From Sipunculus nudus (Eukaryota > Annelida > Sipuncula > Golfingiida > Sipunculidae): a stretch of DNA of 64,000 nucleotides. The DNA lies in contig CM049318.1 in the NCBI GenBank assembly GCA_026874595.1, forward strand, positions 56,277,750 to 56,341,749. Reading direction: 5' to 3'. The notes under the pieces were generated by a model. The model did no database searches. It had not been told where the DNA came from and saw only the letters and a program-made list of their open reading frames with translations. Made by a program: the position numbers and the translations under genes. Shown here piece by piece: positions 24,091 to 36,790 of the stretch. Every line of letters begins with the position of its first letter. Within the stretch, counting starts at the first letter, position 1.

Positions 24091-24624
24091 TGCTTCGTGC
24101 GACGGGGGCCTAGGATCGTGGCTGATTAAACCCGGTTATTTGGACAGAGGGATTAACCTGACGGCGGTCATTAATAAGATTAACGGGAAAAGCCTTGAAA
24201 AGACCGGTATTAATAAGAGCGAAGTGATTAGATAGTGATCGGACAATTCATTTTTTAACTTGATGGGGATGATTTTGTTCTCGTATAATTTGCGCATATA
24301 TGATCATCAGAAAAAAAACTCTTTAGTTCATAATAACGTCCAAGTAGGGAGGAAAAATGGCTTTATTTTAAAGTTCATTGTCAACTTTTAGCATTAGATA
24401 TTTTTGTCAGTTTAAGGATATGATTCAACAACTTTATTCACACAAATATCAATAGAACAAGACATTAATAGTGTCAATATATTAACTGATGATTGTGCAA
24501 AGATAATAACTGATGACTAAGCACCTAAATTATAGATCATGTTAATAGTGGCAAGTAGTGGGTTTCCGCCGGGAGGTTGCATTTCTATGTTACACCGGAA
24601 GTCAGACCCCCGTCGCACGAAGCA
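24091..24624. mobile_element. Candidate MITE with 18-bp perfect terminal inverted repeats
   Basis: TGCTTCGTGCGACGGGGG at 24,091-24,108 is exactly inverted at 24,607-24,624, giving a 534-bp unit without coding capacity. The left terminus sits in a further hairpin (CCACGAT and GGTCGCAC at 24,063-24,081 pair with GTGCGAC and ATCGTGG at 24,097-24,121). No clear target duplication was found, so the superfamily is not assigned. Confidence 0.55.
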
Positions 24625-25037
24625 CTCCGTTAAAATAAATACTTTGAAAATTATGATAGGATTGGGGTTTAAATATTCAGATGGCAAAATCAATTAAAGA
24701 AATATTCCTCTCTTTATATTATTGAATAGCCAAATTCACACACCGCCTCTCTGAACGTATTATATCTAATGTATCATCCCTAGTGTTACACATATAAACC
24801 GAGAGAACTGTTAGAGCAATGGGTAAAATATTAGAAATATGCTCCGATGTTCGGGGTTGGACAGTGAAGAAACGTTCCCAATAGTTTCTTCCCACATATG
24901 TCCTTTACTTAGGATCGCTTCCATTGCAAACTATGGCGCGGCTAACGTTAGGTATAAGAAAGAGTCCAAGTCGTTTAACTGTCTGAATAACAGTTTTCTT
25001 ACTTAAATTTTAGACATTGTACTTCAATTACCTAATT

Positions 25038-25038
25038 A

Positions 25039-25105
<67 letters not shown>
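25038..25105. repeat. (TA)n microsatellite
   Basis: TA run of about 68 bp with one interruption, equivalent in position to the run at 12,275. Confidence 0.95.
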
Positions 25106-25109
<4 letters not shown>

Positions 25110-27179
25110 CAACTGTCTGCACCGTCTGGATCCGCCTCACCTCTCACCTCTCACACTGCAATGTTTAGCTTAGAACATAAATTTATGCTTCTGGTTGAGC
25201 ATGATGACAGGTTGTTTTGGGCACTTCAGGTGCTTCAATTAATTTATCCGCTAATTTCGAGATTATTTTAACATTTAATTATTATTATTGCCATATTTAT
25301 AACCCATGTCGTCAAAATTAATATAATAAATGCTGTAGTTCTTGTTGCTCTTCTTTTTTCTCTCCTTTAATTTATTCTTGTTCTCATTTTTCTGCTTCTT
25401 GTTCGCTGTCAAAGGTGAAATTATGTTTCAGTTTGCTGGAATAAACTTGACTGCTAGACTATGAGGATATAATTATGTAATTATTTGTTATTGTCAGGCA
25501 ATTTGGCTCCCATTAAAAACACTAATAATGGATATTCATTTGCGTTGAATATCTGAAATAGTTTAATACGTTTGTTATATCTAGTGCTCGCTTCCAGTGC
25601 TCTCAAGGTGTATTTGCAACTAAATTATTTTTAATATAAATAAAAGCTGTGTTTGTGAAAGTTACTGAGGGTGCACAAGTCCTTTGTTGTCATATGTTTC
25701 GTTGTCGGTCGGTGTGCACGTTCCCATGTTCCATACAGGTTTATAGATGACCCATTAATTCTACACATGGATCACACATTCTAAGCACTCTTTATACACA
25801 GGTGGTACGCTACAGAAACAAATTATATTTCCCGAAAAGTAAGTGTGTTATATTCATCTTTCAAGGTGTGTATCCCAAGGAATGGTGTCCGGCATTTTCA
25901 TTGAATGGATAGTTTTGTAACTTATCCTTAGCATGTTAAAAGTATTGAAGATTGCTTTGACTGAATATATGTCTTTAGCATTTGTATTCTCGTTGACCTA
26001 TCCTCTAGAAACACCATGCATAAATGAAACAGAAGAAAATTATCATCAACAAATATATGATATTCATTTGTTGCTTCTGCTGCGATAGGCACTAGGTGCA
26101 GCGCTTAAGGCATACGAACATGCAGAAACACATTTCAGTGTCGAAGCAACACATTTTGAAATAATAAACAAAAAATTCTGCAAGGTATATAACAGGGGCC
26201 ACAATATATCGACATCAGGAAAAAATTAAATATTCATATGTTTTATTTTTAAGGATTTCATACATGGGGAATTTCATTTTCTTCTTCCTTAATAGTGGCA
26301 AGGGTAAAATCTAAAATCTACGTCCCACATCGTGATCTTAAATCTAGCTGATGTTTGTCCTTATGAATGCCAAAAACTTATTTAAATGTTCACTGTGCTC
26401 AAGACGATTTCAAAACCTACTTTAACTTCCCATCATGCATTCAACAAAATAAAACACGTCCGATGCCCTGAACATCCTGCAGGGATCATCTCCATTATTA
26501 TCCTTCTGAGAAAGGAACCCAGATATTAACGTAAAAAGTATCCTCTTGACACAGCTGATAGATATATTAAATAATTAACTCAAATTTAACCGGAATTCGG
26601 TAGGTGTCGCTGAGTCTTCTGTCTTCTTCCATCCTTTCATACGCAGGTCTATGGGAGTAGCTCTACAAGCCTATTAAACATGTTTCCCTCCGTAAAGTCA
26701 TCGTTTTAATACATTTCCTTTCTTCAAATGTACGTATTAATACAATTATTCAATTATGTATCCTCTTTTTTCAACTCCGTATAAACCCTCCAAAAAGACC
26801 AAAAGTCGAGTAGACTGGAAGAATATATTTCTCTTACACACCGTACAAGGCAAGATATCACTTTTATTTATTTTCTCATGACACAATAAACCTTGATGAG
26901 ACGAACTGTCGACGATAAAATACATTTCGACATTTCTACCATCACACATCAGCATTTGAGAAAATATGTCAGATTAGAGAGCCGTTTTGGTAATCTATTT
27001 ACATAACCTCTATTGTGGGAATGTTTATCACTCTGATACAGTAAACTAGAATACCAAAATGGTTAAGCTATGGTCCTGAGACCTGTTCTTTGGACCGGGC
27101 TCCTCTGATATACCTGCTTATATCATGACGAGACATATACGAACTTTAATTTATCAAATGGAGGTGAACGTGAATAACT

Positions 27180-27740
27180 GCTCATAACTCAGCCTTACAG
27201 CAACTGGAAGAATGCGCTGAAAGATATGCACAATCATTCTACCATTGACTACCACAAGCAGTCAATGACAGTAATAAAAGGACTCTGAGAAACACGCAAG
27301 ATGCCATCAACTCGTGTTGATCTTGTTCTGTTAGAGGAGGAAAAGAAGGTGGCGACAAGGAACCGTGCGTTCCTTGGATCTAAAATAAAAAATATTGAAT
27401 TTTGAAGCAGGCAGGGGATAGCCCTTTTTGGACATCGCGATTCGCTATAAAACACATACAGGATGAGGTGTTGACATGTGGGTCCTGCAGATGAGTATGA
27501 GGACAAAAATAGGGGAACATAATTGCACTTTTGGACCACAGGATTGCTGCCGGTGATGAACCATTGAAAGAACACCTTGAACAATACAAGGAAAATACGT
27601 CCTATACGTCCAATAGGAACCAGAATGATCTATTAGAATGCATTAAAGATTACAATCAAGGGACAATTCATGACCAATTTAAAAACAATAAATGGGTCCA
27701 TTGTGTGCCATCCAGGCAGACAAAGTAACTGACAGTGCAA
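27180..27740 (+). pseudogene. hAT-like transposase fragment (DUF4371 type)
   Basis: Plus-strand frames match the DUF4371/hAT family seen in ZMYM- and 52-kDa-repressor-like proteins. These include LEEEKKVATRNRAFL (27,337), GIALFGHRD (27,418), then LDHRIAAGDEPLKEHLEQ (27,530) and NASYTS-type NTSYTSNRNQNDLLECI. The pieces lie in different frames separated by stops, and only the N-terminal third of the domain is present. No terminal repeats are seen. It sits where the duplicated flank block at 23.6-27.2 kb breaks off. Confidence 0.72.
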
Positions 27741-27899
27741 ACTTCTCCAAATTTACAGCAGTTTTTTAATCCATTCCCCTCGCGAGATACTTCCCACTTT
27801 CTGACACTACTCGCATTCACGTGGAGCTTCGCTCAGATATTTTGCGGTCGTGAGCCCGCTCCCTTCCCCCTATGTTAAAACCCTCCGTACGCCCTTGAT

Positions 27900-29160
27900 G
27901 ACCATAAGTACCTTCTCATGTATTACTTGAAATGGGTTCAAAGGACTGCCTGTGTTTCTTCCTGTTTGCAACGTATTCATGAGTAAAGCGATAGGAAAGC
28001 TTCATTCCTAGACCAACATTAGCATTATTACTACTACTCGGCCAATTACTTAACCAATATGACTGTACTCGCATGGCTTTCTTTCATATCAGATCATAAT
28101 AGACATCACCATAAAATTTCCCTGATGAAACAAAAGTTAACATGTGCTGGACTTTTATAGCAAACAGTATCTCACACACAACAGAACTTATGAAGGATAT
28201 ATTAGAGAGACATTCATTCTAATTCATTTTTTATATTTTTTTAACGGACTGTGAGTAACAAATCATCAACATATACAGCTTATTACACATTGCCCATGAC
28301 GTATACATTATAAAAAAATTCATTTTTTATCCTTTTCTTAGCCAGTTCAGCATTTCGTATTACTTCAAATACTGGAGACATATTAAATTAAATCACAAAA
28401 TTTACACTACAAAGACTTTTAAAATGGAACAAAAAATATATATATTTATAGACTCAGTATACATTTAGAATACATGGGAAAACTAAAAACTTAAAACACT
28501 AAATATGATATTTATTTTTAGTTCAAATTTATTTCATAAGAGATATTATATGATATATATGTTCATATAATTATGATAATTTATTTATTGGGCAATCTCG
28601 TGTGACATGCTGTTTAGTTTTGTAATCATGACGTTGATGACAACAAATTTAATATTTGGTTGAAAATGAACAATCTGATTGATCGATCCCCCGAGGAACT
28701 TGTTTTGGCAGAATGTATAACAGCCCTGCCTGCGTCACAGACCTGTTTTAGTAATTCTCATTAGGTTACAATAAACCTTCCCTAAAGCCTTCTCCTTTAA
28801 ACATCAGATGTTGTTTACGTGCTGTTGGAAGATATGGAATGTGGTCTCCTTCATGTAAAACGAAAGCAAGTAAGAACGGGGTTATCATTTTGACCAATAC
28901 GAACGAGTATAGAACACACAAAATATTTCTTCATCGATCTGAATGTAAACGGAAGCTGAGGATGATATAACCGGTTATTTTTAAGGAAATATTAAGGATT
29001 TAATTATAAAGTTACATTTAAGAGAAACCTTTCTAAAATGTAAGGTTTTAAACCCATCCTACAATTTAAATATCCGATTACTATCATTGGTGGTCAATAG
29101 GATATGCTGATCTAGACCTGATAGGAGAATCAGCATCACATTATATTAAAATCTGTAATG
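27900..29160. repeat. Duplicated blocks (partners 6,360-6,830 and 10,890-11,340)
   Basis: Positions 27,900-28,330 match 6,360-6,830 (TTACTTGAAATG..., then TTCTTCCTGTTTG, CCAATTACTTAACCAATAT). Positions 28,590-29,160 match 10,890-11,340. In the left-hand region these two partners are separated by the LINE at 8.2-10.8 kb and the TM7 relic; here they are only about 260 bp apart. Confidence 0.6.
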
Positions 29161-29199
29161 TATTTTTATATTACTCTATAATAAAGTTAAAATTAACAA

Positions 29200-30870
29200 G
29201 CACCAGAAATTGTTTGAATGATGTACATACCTCCCATTCCAATAAAGGAGCAAACTGTTAATGAAAGAAAAATATCTTGCAAAGATATTTTGATTTTCAA
29301 TGCCAAAGTGAACAATAAATTTTACATTATCAATATCTTATTTCATAACAAAATTATTATCATAATTTTAAATTAAGTTTATGTTGTATGCTATTATTTG
29401 AAGAATATCAATAATAATCCAATGTTTATGCATGAAAAATAAGAATACATGTATCTAACAATACATCTAAATTTCATCGATGGAAATAATTTTAGACTCA
29501 CCGAAATCCGGCCGTAGGTAAGGAAATATTGAAAACTTGCAAATATGAAAGACGGTTGTAAAAAAGGATCTAGTGAGATACAAATATAACTAAACGTATT
29601 ATAGTCAGTAGATTTGCTTTTAAATCGGCGCCAGGGAGTTTAGGCTGAGCAGAGAGACATGGGTATTTCAAATCCTAAAATATACGCATCAGCCTATCAC
29701 CACTTCTTGTTCCTCCATTTGTTAAAATGCATACATGATTTTTTTCTCACTTTCCTTGATTCCTATTATTCACTGTAATGATTTCGTTGGTTGACCATCA
29801 GGTATCTCTTAAAAATCCCTTGGGGAAACTGTTGAAAGAGCAATTCTACACCATGGGCGTGGTATAAGCTAACAATTTAAATTATTTTCACTAATGGTCA
29901 TGGTATATATATAAAGATCAGGTTCTTCGTTATTAGTAACTGTATTCTTAATCTTCTTCGTTTTTATTCGTATGTTAGGTTTCAGGAAACAATAGCTGGT
30001 GTTTAGCGCATAATTTTAACATTAATTTTCTATTGATTTTGACGCGTTTAGCTTTATTCCTTCCAAGCACACATAGCAACTTAGAATACTCATAGAATAC
30101 GTTCGCCCATTTATTGTATTTTAATGTTCAAAAGACTGAAGAAAGAAACAGGAGTTTTAATTATTCTGTGAAACGTGTCAACAAAATTAAGTAGCATGTT
30201 CAGATCGCAATAAAATATTAAATAAAAAACAAAGGTACAAGGATAATTGTATGTTGTACTTTTTTGTTTGTTCCTTTTTGTGTGTTCCTTTTTCTGATGA
30301 GAGGCAGTAACAGATTATACTTGGAATATTATGGTCCCCAGGAGAATGTTTCAACAGTGCCCTTGGAAAACCTTCCTTTTGGTTCTTTGTTAACCAAGTG
30401 CTCCAAGTTATTAAGGAAATACCCAGAGATGTCTGTACCGAACATGATCTCGTCTGTCCGTCCCTCCTTTTCAATGTGACAACTCATCTTTAATGCGATA
30501 TAAAAAAAAAACAATTTACTCATATCTTCCTTTTCCTATAAAGGCAGGTGTGTATCATAGGTCCGCAGACCTGGTTGTGGTTACACTTTGATTTTTACAT
30601 GAATTCTTGTTATATATTATTAAATTCTTAATTATACATATTATATATTACAATGTATAAACAACTATTATTCATATCCACTTTTATTAATATGTTACTC
30701 TTCAACCGGTTAGATTATGGCCCCACCTGAATGTTCTTAGATTTTGTTAAATCTTGAAAGCTATACTTATATTTCATATGTTTCACAGTTTCATGTTTCA
30801 TTTTTTTTTCAAAAAGAGTCAGTATGATCCACCTCTTGTTGAAACGCCATGGTCTTTTTGCTACTTGATA
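29200..30870. repeat. Duplicated block (partner 20,270-21,990)
   Basis: Second copy of the block described at 20,270-21,990. After its end the sequence (31,011-31,340) resembles 11,650-12,060 and 23,620-23,760, so the order of blocks is shuffled relative to the left side. Confidence 0.7.
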
Positions 30871-31849
30871 GGGCTATGTATCTTCTTCGTTGACGTTGTG
30901 ACTTTAATTAAATTCTACGTTTGATTAATATTGTTAGTTTCTCCGTGTAATTATATTATAATCTTTCCCATGTGATAAAAAGCTGTAATATTGTTAGGAT
31001 TTCCTTGCTAGCAAAGTTTGAGTAGCTTGTGAACAAGTTTGCTAGGAGGCGTGGCCCAGGGTCTTATTTCAGCTAAGACAAGTACACAAAGCAGCTGGAC
31101 AACGATGATATAATGACCGAATAAGTAGGAATTGAATACTTTCCTCAGATTGCTGGGGTAAAAGGATAATAAAATACGAGCAGTCATTATTTCTTTTCAT
31201 GGTAATTTAGAAAGAGCGGTCTTCGATTTCTTTTTTTTCATTGAAAATGAAAATGTTTGCAAAAGTAAAACTACACCATTGGCGTAGTACAGGCTACCGT
31301 TTTATATTATTCTTATCAATTATTCAGCCAGCTGCATGGTGTTAAGGATTGTTACACCTTATCTTGAATCCGTGTGTTAATTTTCTCGGAATATTGCCTA
31401 ATTTTTCGTTGTTGAACTTAACGTTCTTTTATACATTTGAGGTTAAAGTTTTCTATTAAAAAGACCACATAGATTGCGAATGGTTATCATTTGTAATATA
31501 ATAAGACTAGCAATATATACACAGTGTATTACATATGCAAAATTTAAGTGAGAAAAAGAAGCTAATTCTTGAAAATGTAATTTACGAATAAATGTTAAAT
31601 ATGACTTTATTGTGATTGAAAAGTTTTGGACAGATCACCATAACAAATTTAATTTTATCCTCTCTTCTGTTACCGGATAGCCAAATGTATACACACCCAG
31701 TCTGAACGTATGATATCTAATGTATCTTCTTTTGGAAATAATTCTGGAGAAATACTAACAGAACTATGGATGCATCATTGCTCTTGGACGGCTCTAAATG
31801 TAGGTATGATTTAAACAGAGTCCCAGGGAGTTTACTGTCACAAAAGCAC

Positions 31850-32185
31850 TCGCAAGACACTCGCCAAATTAAAATGTAGCAACCAAAAATCAGCAGTAGA
31901 ATCAGGTCGACGTAAAGGAATTGATAGGGAAGAAAGAATATGCAAATACTGTTACAATCTTGGTTTTCATTTCATAGAAGATGAGAGTCTTTTTGTTAGA
32001 ATGCCCTTTGTATAATGATCTACGTGTGAAATATTTAAGAAATGATATGTAATATCATGAATATAATTTTAAAAGAATTTTCAATTTGGAATTTCAAATT
32101 TAGCAGCTTTTGTTCACTTTGGTTTTATGAAAAGACAAAAAAATTTAGATTATTGGTATTTAAAGGACCACTTCATGACACATTG
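31850..32185 (+). mobile_element. LINE C-terminal fragment
   Basis: The plus strand reads EERICKYCYN, then FIEDESLF and NDLRVKYL, and later FKGPLHDTLKN. This is the Cys-x-x-Cys...IEDE-HFL...CP-Y-NDLR tail common at the C-terminus of animal non-LTR retrotransposons. The frame is broken and the upstream reverse transcriptase is absent. Confidence 0.55.
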
Positions 32186-33940
32186 AAGAATTTAGAATTT
32201 GTTTCATAGTATTGTTCTTTTCTGTCTTACAGAATCACAAGTACTTATTTGTATTTGATATATCTTTGAATGCACATGTTTGTAAGAATTTGTTGGTTAA
32301 TGTTATGGCATATTGAATGTTTATAGTTGGAACTTTGGGACTGAGGCCTCTATTCCTGAATTTTCTCTTACTTACTTACTTAGCAGCTGCTTAAGAAAAT
32401 TCAAACTTTAGATCTTGTACATCTGATACTTTATTATATATATATAAAGGACTTTTTTCTCCTTTACTACGCTGTTGGTCGGTGTGTCCATTCCCATGTT
32501 TTGACAGGTTCATACGCGATCCATTTAACAGATAGACCACGCTCTTTATTGACTATAAACATTTCTATAAGGGGAGTGGTTTATTTGCAGCAATCTTATA
32601 CAGACAAAGAAGTAAAGAAATAAAGAAGTTCTAATGTATTGTTCAAAGACATTTGTTAAGTGACGACACACTAGGAATAAATGTCAGGTACCTGAAACAA
32701 CGGAATAAAAGGAATTTCGAGTTTGAAATTGGTAAGCAATTTTACTAGAATGAAATTCTGGCACACATCATGTTATTTTAAAGACAAAACACTGTAGTTT
32801 GTCATTTCTAAAATACTATTTTATGTGATTAGGTACCTTTAACACTGAGTTTATTTTCTTTGTAAGTTTTTTTTTATGGTTTTATATCTAAGATGGGATC
32901 AAATATATATTCTATATGAGAACTAGCAATGCAGATATTTTTTAAGGTATAAAAAAGTGACCATCATAATTTAATATTCACTTCAATCAGCATGCGTGAA
33001 ATTCTACGTCCCGAACTGACAAGATTATTTAGAACATGGTTTCCCTGAACTTTGACACGTTTTTCTCTGACAACAGACCAATCATTTTTTTATAAGCACA
33101 CGTTTTTGTGCAGGTTTTATGGAAATATATTACCAGAATGAATATTGATATTGATTAATATTGAATATATAATATATAAACACATATAAATGTGTGTGTT
33201 GTCAAAGCATTCATGCATTTCATTCAATGTGATGATAAAATTATAATGACATTCGAGAAGTCTAAGCAATTTTGTTTTATTTTAAAACACATATATTATA
33301 AGCAAATGACTACACATATGGAAACACACATGAAACAAATTATTTAGTTTGTATCAAGGCGTAGACATAGAGCAATGAAAATCATCAACAACTAGATATT
33401 TGCGTTCTAAAGAATGCAAGCCTCCGCCATGTGTTTGCATTCACTTGTTCGGCCCATATTCCCAGGGTCAGTCGTGCATTAGTTTTGTGAATATCCCTTA
33501 AGGATGCTCCTGAATCCGGATCAAGTACCGGATCCACACCAAATTCTAATCGTTTCTTTAATGGGCCATTCCCGAAATTCCCTAAAAGTTCATGAGATTC
33601 CTTTCATGTTTGAGCGTTACGTTGTGAAGAAACACCGAAACACACACATGAAAGTGAATGAATGCATACGCACCTGGCGAAGCCAACAATTACTGCTGCA
33701 TGGATATTGTATGATAACAATCAAATTTAAGGTGGTAGGCGTATTGTTCAAATCACTATTTGCTTAGCCGATTGAAATACTTGCTAAAATCCTTTAAAGA
33801 ATGTTCCATTTTCTGTTATGTTCAGGAATATTACCAGTACTAATTGCTATATTTTTTTCAAAATACTGAATTTGCTAGATATACACTTGAAATTTGCTAA
33901 AGAATGGAATACATGTTTCCTCTATCAACTATTATGGTAT
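32186..33940. other. Unassigned; dispersed repeat at 33,440-33,665
   Basis: No gene is recognised. Positions 33,540-33,665 are the inverted partner of the repeat in receptor intron 2 (16,080-16,215). The 87-residue frame at 33,504-33,767 overlaps that repeat and is not called. Confidence 0.45.
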
Positions 33941-34178
33941 ATGGACAGCTGAGTGGTAAAAGTCTCGGTCCTCTCCGCTGGCGACCCGGATTCGATTCCA
34001 GGCGTGACTAAGAGAGTGGGTTGTAGTAGCCCGTCCATGGTCGGTGGTTTTCATCGGATCCTCCCGTTTCCTCCGCCCTTACCGACTACGAAGTGCCAAC
34101 ATACAAGCCATAGAGAGTGCCACGTATTAGTTATTATAACAAGTTATACGATCCTTGTAAAATAAATAAAGTTTATAT
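33941..34178 (+). mobile_element. tRNA-derived SINE with Meta-SINE-like core
   Basis: The tRNA-like head has an A-box-like GCTGAGTGGTAAAAG and a B box GGATTCGATTCC at 33,988-33,999. It is followed by a central part, GGTTTTCATCGGATCCTCC then GTTTCCTCC, which resembles the conserved central domain of metazoan Meta-SINEs (GGTTTTCTCCGGG...CTCCGGTTTCCTCC). It ends in an A-rich AAATAAATAAAG tail near 34,178. Confidence 0.75.
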
Positions 34179-34242
34179 TTATTATGGAATCTGCCATGTT
34201 TTTGCTTTCAAGTCGTTTTTTTTCTGGTGTTCAGTGGATATA

Positions 34243-34560
34243 TTCTTGTACCGGGCGCGATTCGTGACACAAAACATTAACTTTCGCGCAAACCAACTAG
34301 TAGCCATACCGCGCAACATAACAAAGCAAGATTGTCCAAGCTTCCAACGGGTTTTTCGTTTACATGTCTTCTTTAATACTTCCTTTCTGGTTTCGGAGTT
34401 GCTGCGCATGCCAAAGGTCCGACCTCTGGTCTATCAAACATTTTGTTGTAAACAGACACACGTGGATTGTGTTTACTCACACACAGAACCATACCAACGT
34501 ATAAAACAAGTGAATCTGAGTGAATCCCGTGTGCCGGGATGGCTTTTGCTGGTAATCTGT
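34243..34560. repeat. Dispersed repeat, related to 43,638-43,920
   Basis: Both begin CCGGGCGCGAT and share GTAAACAGAC...TGTGTTTAC...CACACAGA-CCATA, with a local hairpin in the 43.8-kb copy. No ends were resolved. The 157-residue frame across this region (34,117-34,590) runs through SINE and repeat and is not a gene. Confidence 0.45.
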
Positions 34561-34755
34561 TCTGTCCGCTCGTGTACCCTTAAATGTTAACACTAACTTT
34601 GAAAGTTGTTAAAGCCCATTACATATCGTGATGCGAAAGACACGTTTCTCTTTTTGCATGTGTCATTTTGCTCTTATAAAGAAAAAGTTACAATTCAGAA
34701 GTTTCAAAACATTATTGGTGAAGATCAAATGAAGGAATGGCAATGTCTCGCCAGC

Positions 34756-34758
<3 letters not shown>

Positions 34759-34809
<51 letters not shown>
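34759..34809. repeat. (TA)n tail of the adjoining LINE
   Basis: TA run of about 50 bp directly abutting the 3' end of the minus-strand LINE at 34,810-36,140. Confidence 0.95.
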
Positions 34810-34811
<2 letters not shown>

Positions 34812-36140
34812 TTATTCGTACCACAAAAGAGTACATTTATTGTATACAATGAAAAACAAACAAACAAACAACGAAAGTGCAAAAATACAAAAATAGGACC
34901 ATTCAGTCCAAAGCATCACCTCAACAGTAGACAACACATTAATCAGCACGTTCACTTCCTCAGTTGTTAAGTGTGACGTACTTAATCCGTCTTTACAGTC
35001 AGTTAATTTCAATATTAATTCTATGTTAACAGACATTGGTACCTTTTGATAATGACTCTTTAAGGTATTAAGATTACCAGTGTCAACCCACATTCCATAT
35101 TTATCCATCTATCTTTCAAGATATCTTAGATCGTTTCCAAGTACACCGACAGATGTATACAATATTATTTTCAACAGTATACATAGTGCATAAAAATGTG
35201 ATAAAGCGTGCAATGAATATATTTATCACAGAAGAAGACCCTCCAAGACCATGAACAATACTCCTGTGTGAGTTATATGGCAAATGCCAAATATGACGCA
35301 AAGCCTTGTTATAAGATGTACATAAATTTTTCTTTTAATTGACTCTGTATTATCCAGGGCTGGCAGCCATAGAATGAACAACAAAAGGAATGAAATAACT
35401 TATTTACAACCCTCGTCGACAGACATCCAAAGTTAGACATTAAAACATTAAAGCTTGAGATAAATTTGCCCCTTTTATTCATTATATCATGATGATCTGA
35501 TAAGTCTGAGCTTACCATATTTCCTATGTACTGCACAGATTCCTCCCATTCCATCGGAACACCATTTAAGCATACGTTTTCTGGTTTAACTGCTGTACCC
35601 TTTTTGAACAGAACACATTTTGTTTTCTTTGGATTGAAAACCATGTCAAATTCTTTTGCAAAACGTTCACATTCTTTCAACATTTCCTGAAGGCCTGACC
35701 TACTAGGGCTTAACAATGTGAGATCATCAGCATAGCCTAATGCTCCTACATAATGACTACCAACATAACATCCAATATCTTTATTTCTAAGCCGATTCAG
35801 TAATTCATCTGTATTTATATAAACAGGAATACACTGGTGAACCATTCCATATGTAATGTCCAACTGTTTCCTTTAGGACCACTTTACACATGCTAGTTGA
35901 GCAGCCTTTTTTAAATGCAAACTGTAATGAGGAGGTACTGAGTTTATTTCCAATCCTATTGATGATTATAATATCGAGCAACTTACTCAAACAACTAGCT
36001 AAAGAGATACCTCTATAATTGTCACTACACGTGAGATCACCCTTACGATCTTTAGGTATGGGTACAATTACATGTATTCATATCTTTGGAAACATGTCCA
36101 TTGGAGATCATAAATTGAAACAGAATTGACTTCAGAATTA
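34810..36140 (-). mobile_element. CR1/Jockey-like LINE, 5'-truncated
   Basis: Minus-strand frames in order: DNYRGISL near 36,000, LSTSSLQFAFKKGCSTSMCK at about 35,900, then from 35,863 GYADDLTLLSPSRSGLQEM with an intact YADD motif and FNPKKTKCVLF. A KALRHIWHLPYNSHRS tail lies at 35,300, and the last frame is NIELILKLTDCKDGLSTSHL near 35,000. It ends at the (TA)n run at 34,759-34,809. About 1.3 kb remains, covering the RT palm and thumb and the C-terminus; the endonuclease is gone. A few stops or shifts separate the frames, so it is recent compared with the LINE at 8.2 kb. A 3'-end relative lies at 57,745-58,110. Confidence 0.82.
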
Positions 36141-36790
36141 GCTGAAGGCCTCAAGTTATACCTGCATCCGCAAAATGTTTCCGACCCTGATCGTAATAAA
36201 CCGACTTGGACTAATTATGACCTTTTCTGACACATAATGATCCCTTTTGTTGGATAAATCAGGATCGAAATCACAACTTAACACAATGAAGATTACCATT
36301 ATTGTTATGGAGCAGTAAGTTTTTAAATTTCCTGTTTATGTGGATGTGTAAGGGATTCTGATTAATTCATTAAAAAAAATAAAACTCAAGATTTTATTTA
36401 AATCAAATTCTATAGAATTCTAGATATTAATCATTATATACAGTGGAATTTAAAAAACTGCCCTCGTTTGAATAAAAGGTGCAAAATATTCAGAAAACAG
36501 ATATACCTTGCTTAGGAGAATAATGACACAGGAAAAGCATAATAAAATAAATATTAGTTGTGTTTCAAAGGATAATTCTCAGTGATAATATATCGCCAGT
36601 ATATAATCACTTGACTTCATATGATTTCACAATTAAAGAAAATGAAGTTTTAGGTTCAGTCACATTATATATGTATATCCAACTGACACATTGATAAAAA
36701 TAACGTTAGTATTTCTCATGTGAAATGTTTAACCAAACGAATTATTAGTGACAGAAACTTGAAAGTCCGGCGGCTTTAAAATAGAAAATG

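Larger units (their letters stand above)
23600..27150. repeat. Duplicated block (partner 11,400-14,420)
   Basis: Second copy of the receptor 3'-flank block. It has the same order of landmarks but is interrupted by the hairpin and the inverted-repeat element at 23,977-24,624. It ends at about 27,150 where the receptor coding exon would be expected, and a hAT fossil follows instead. No coding exon is seen inside. Confidence 0.62.

Noticed and set aside
33941-34010. Possible true tRNA gene
   Set aside because: The A and B boxes are present, but no acceptor stem closes, and a SINE body and A-rich tail follow.
34117-34590. 157-residue plus-strand frame
   Set aside because: It runs from the SINE tail through a dispersed repeat, with no domain, signal or splice support.
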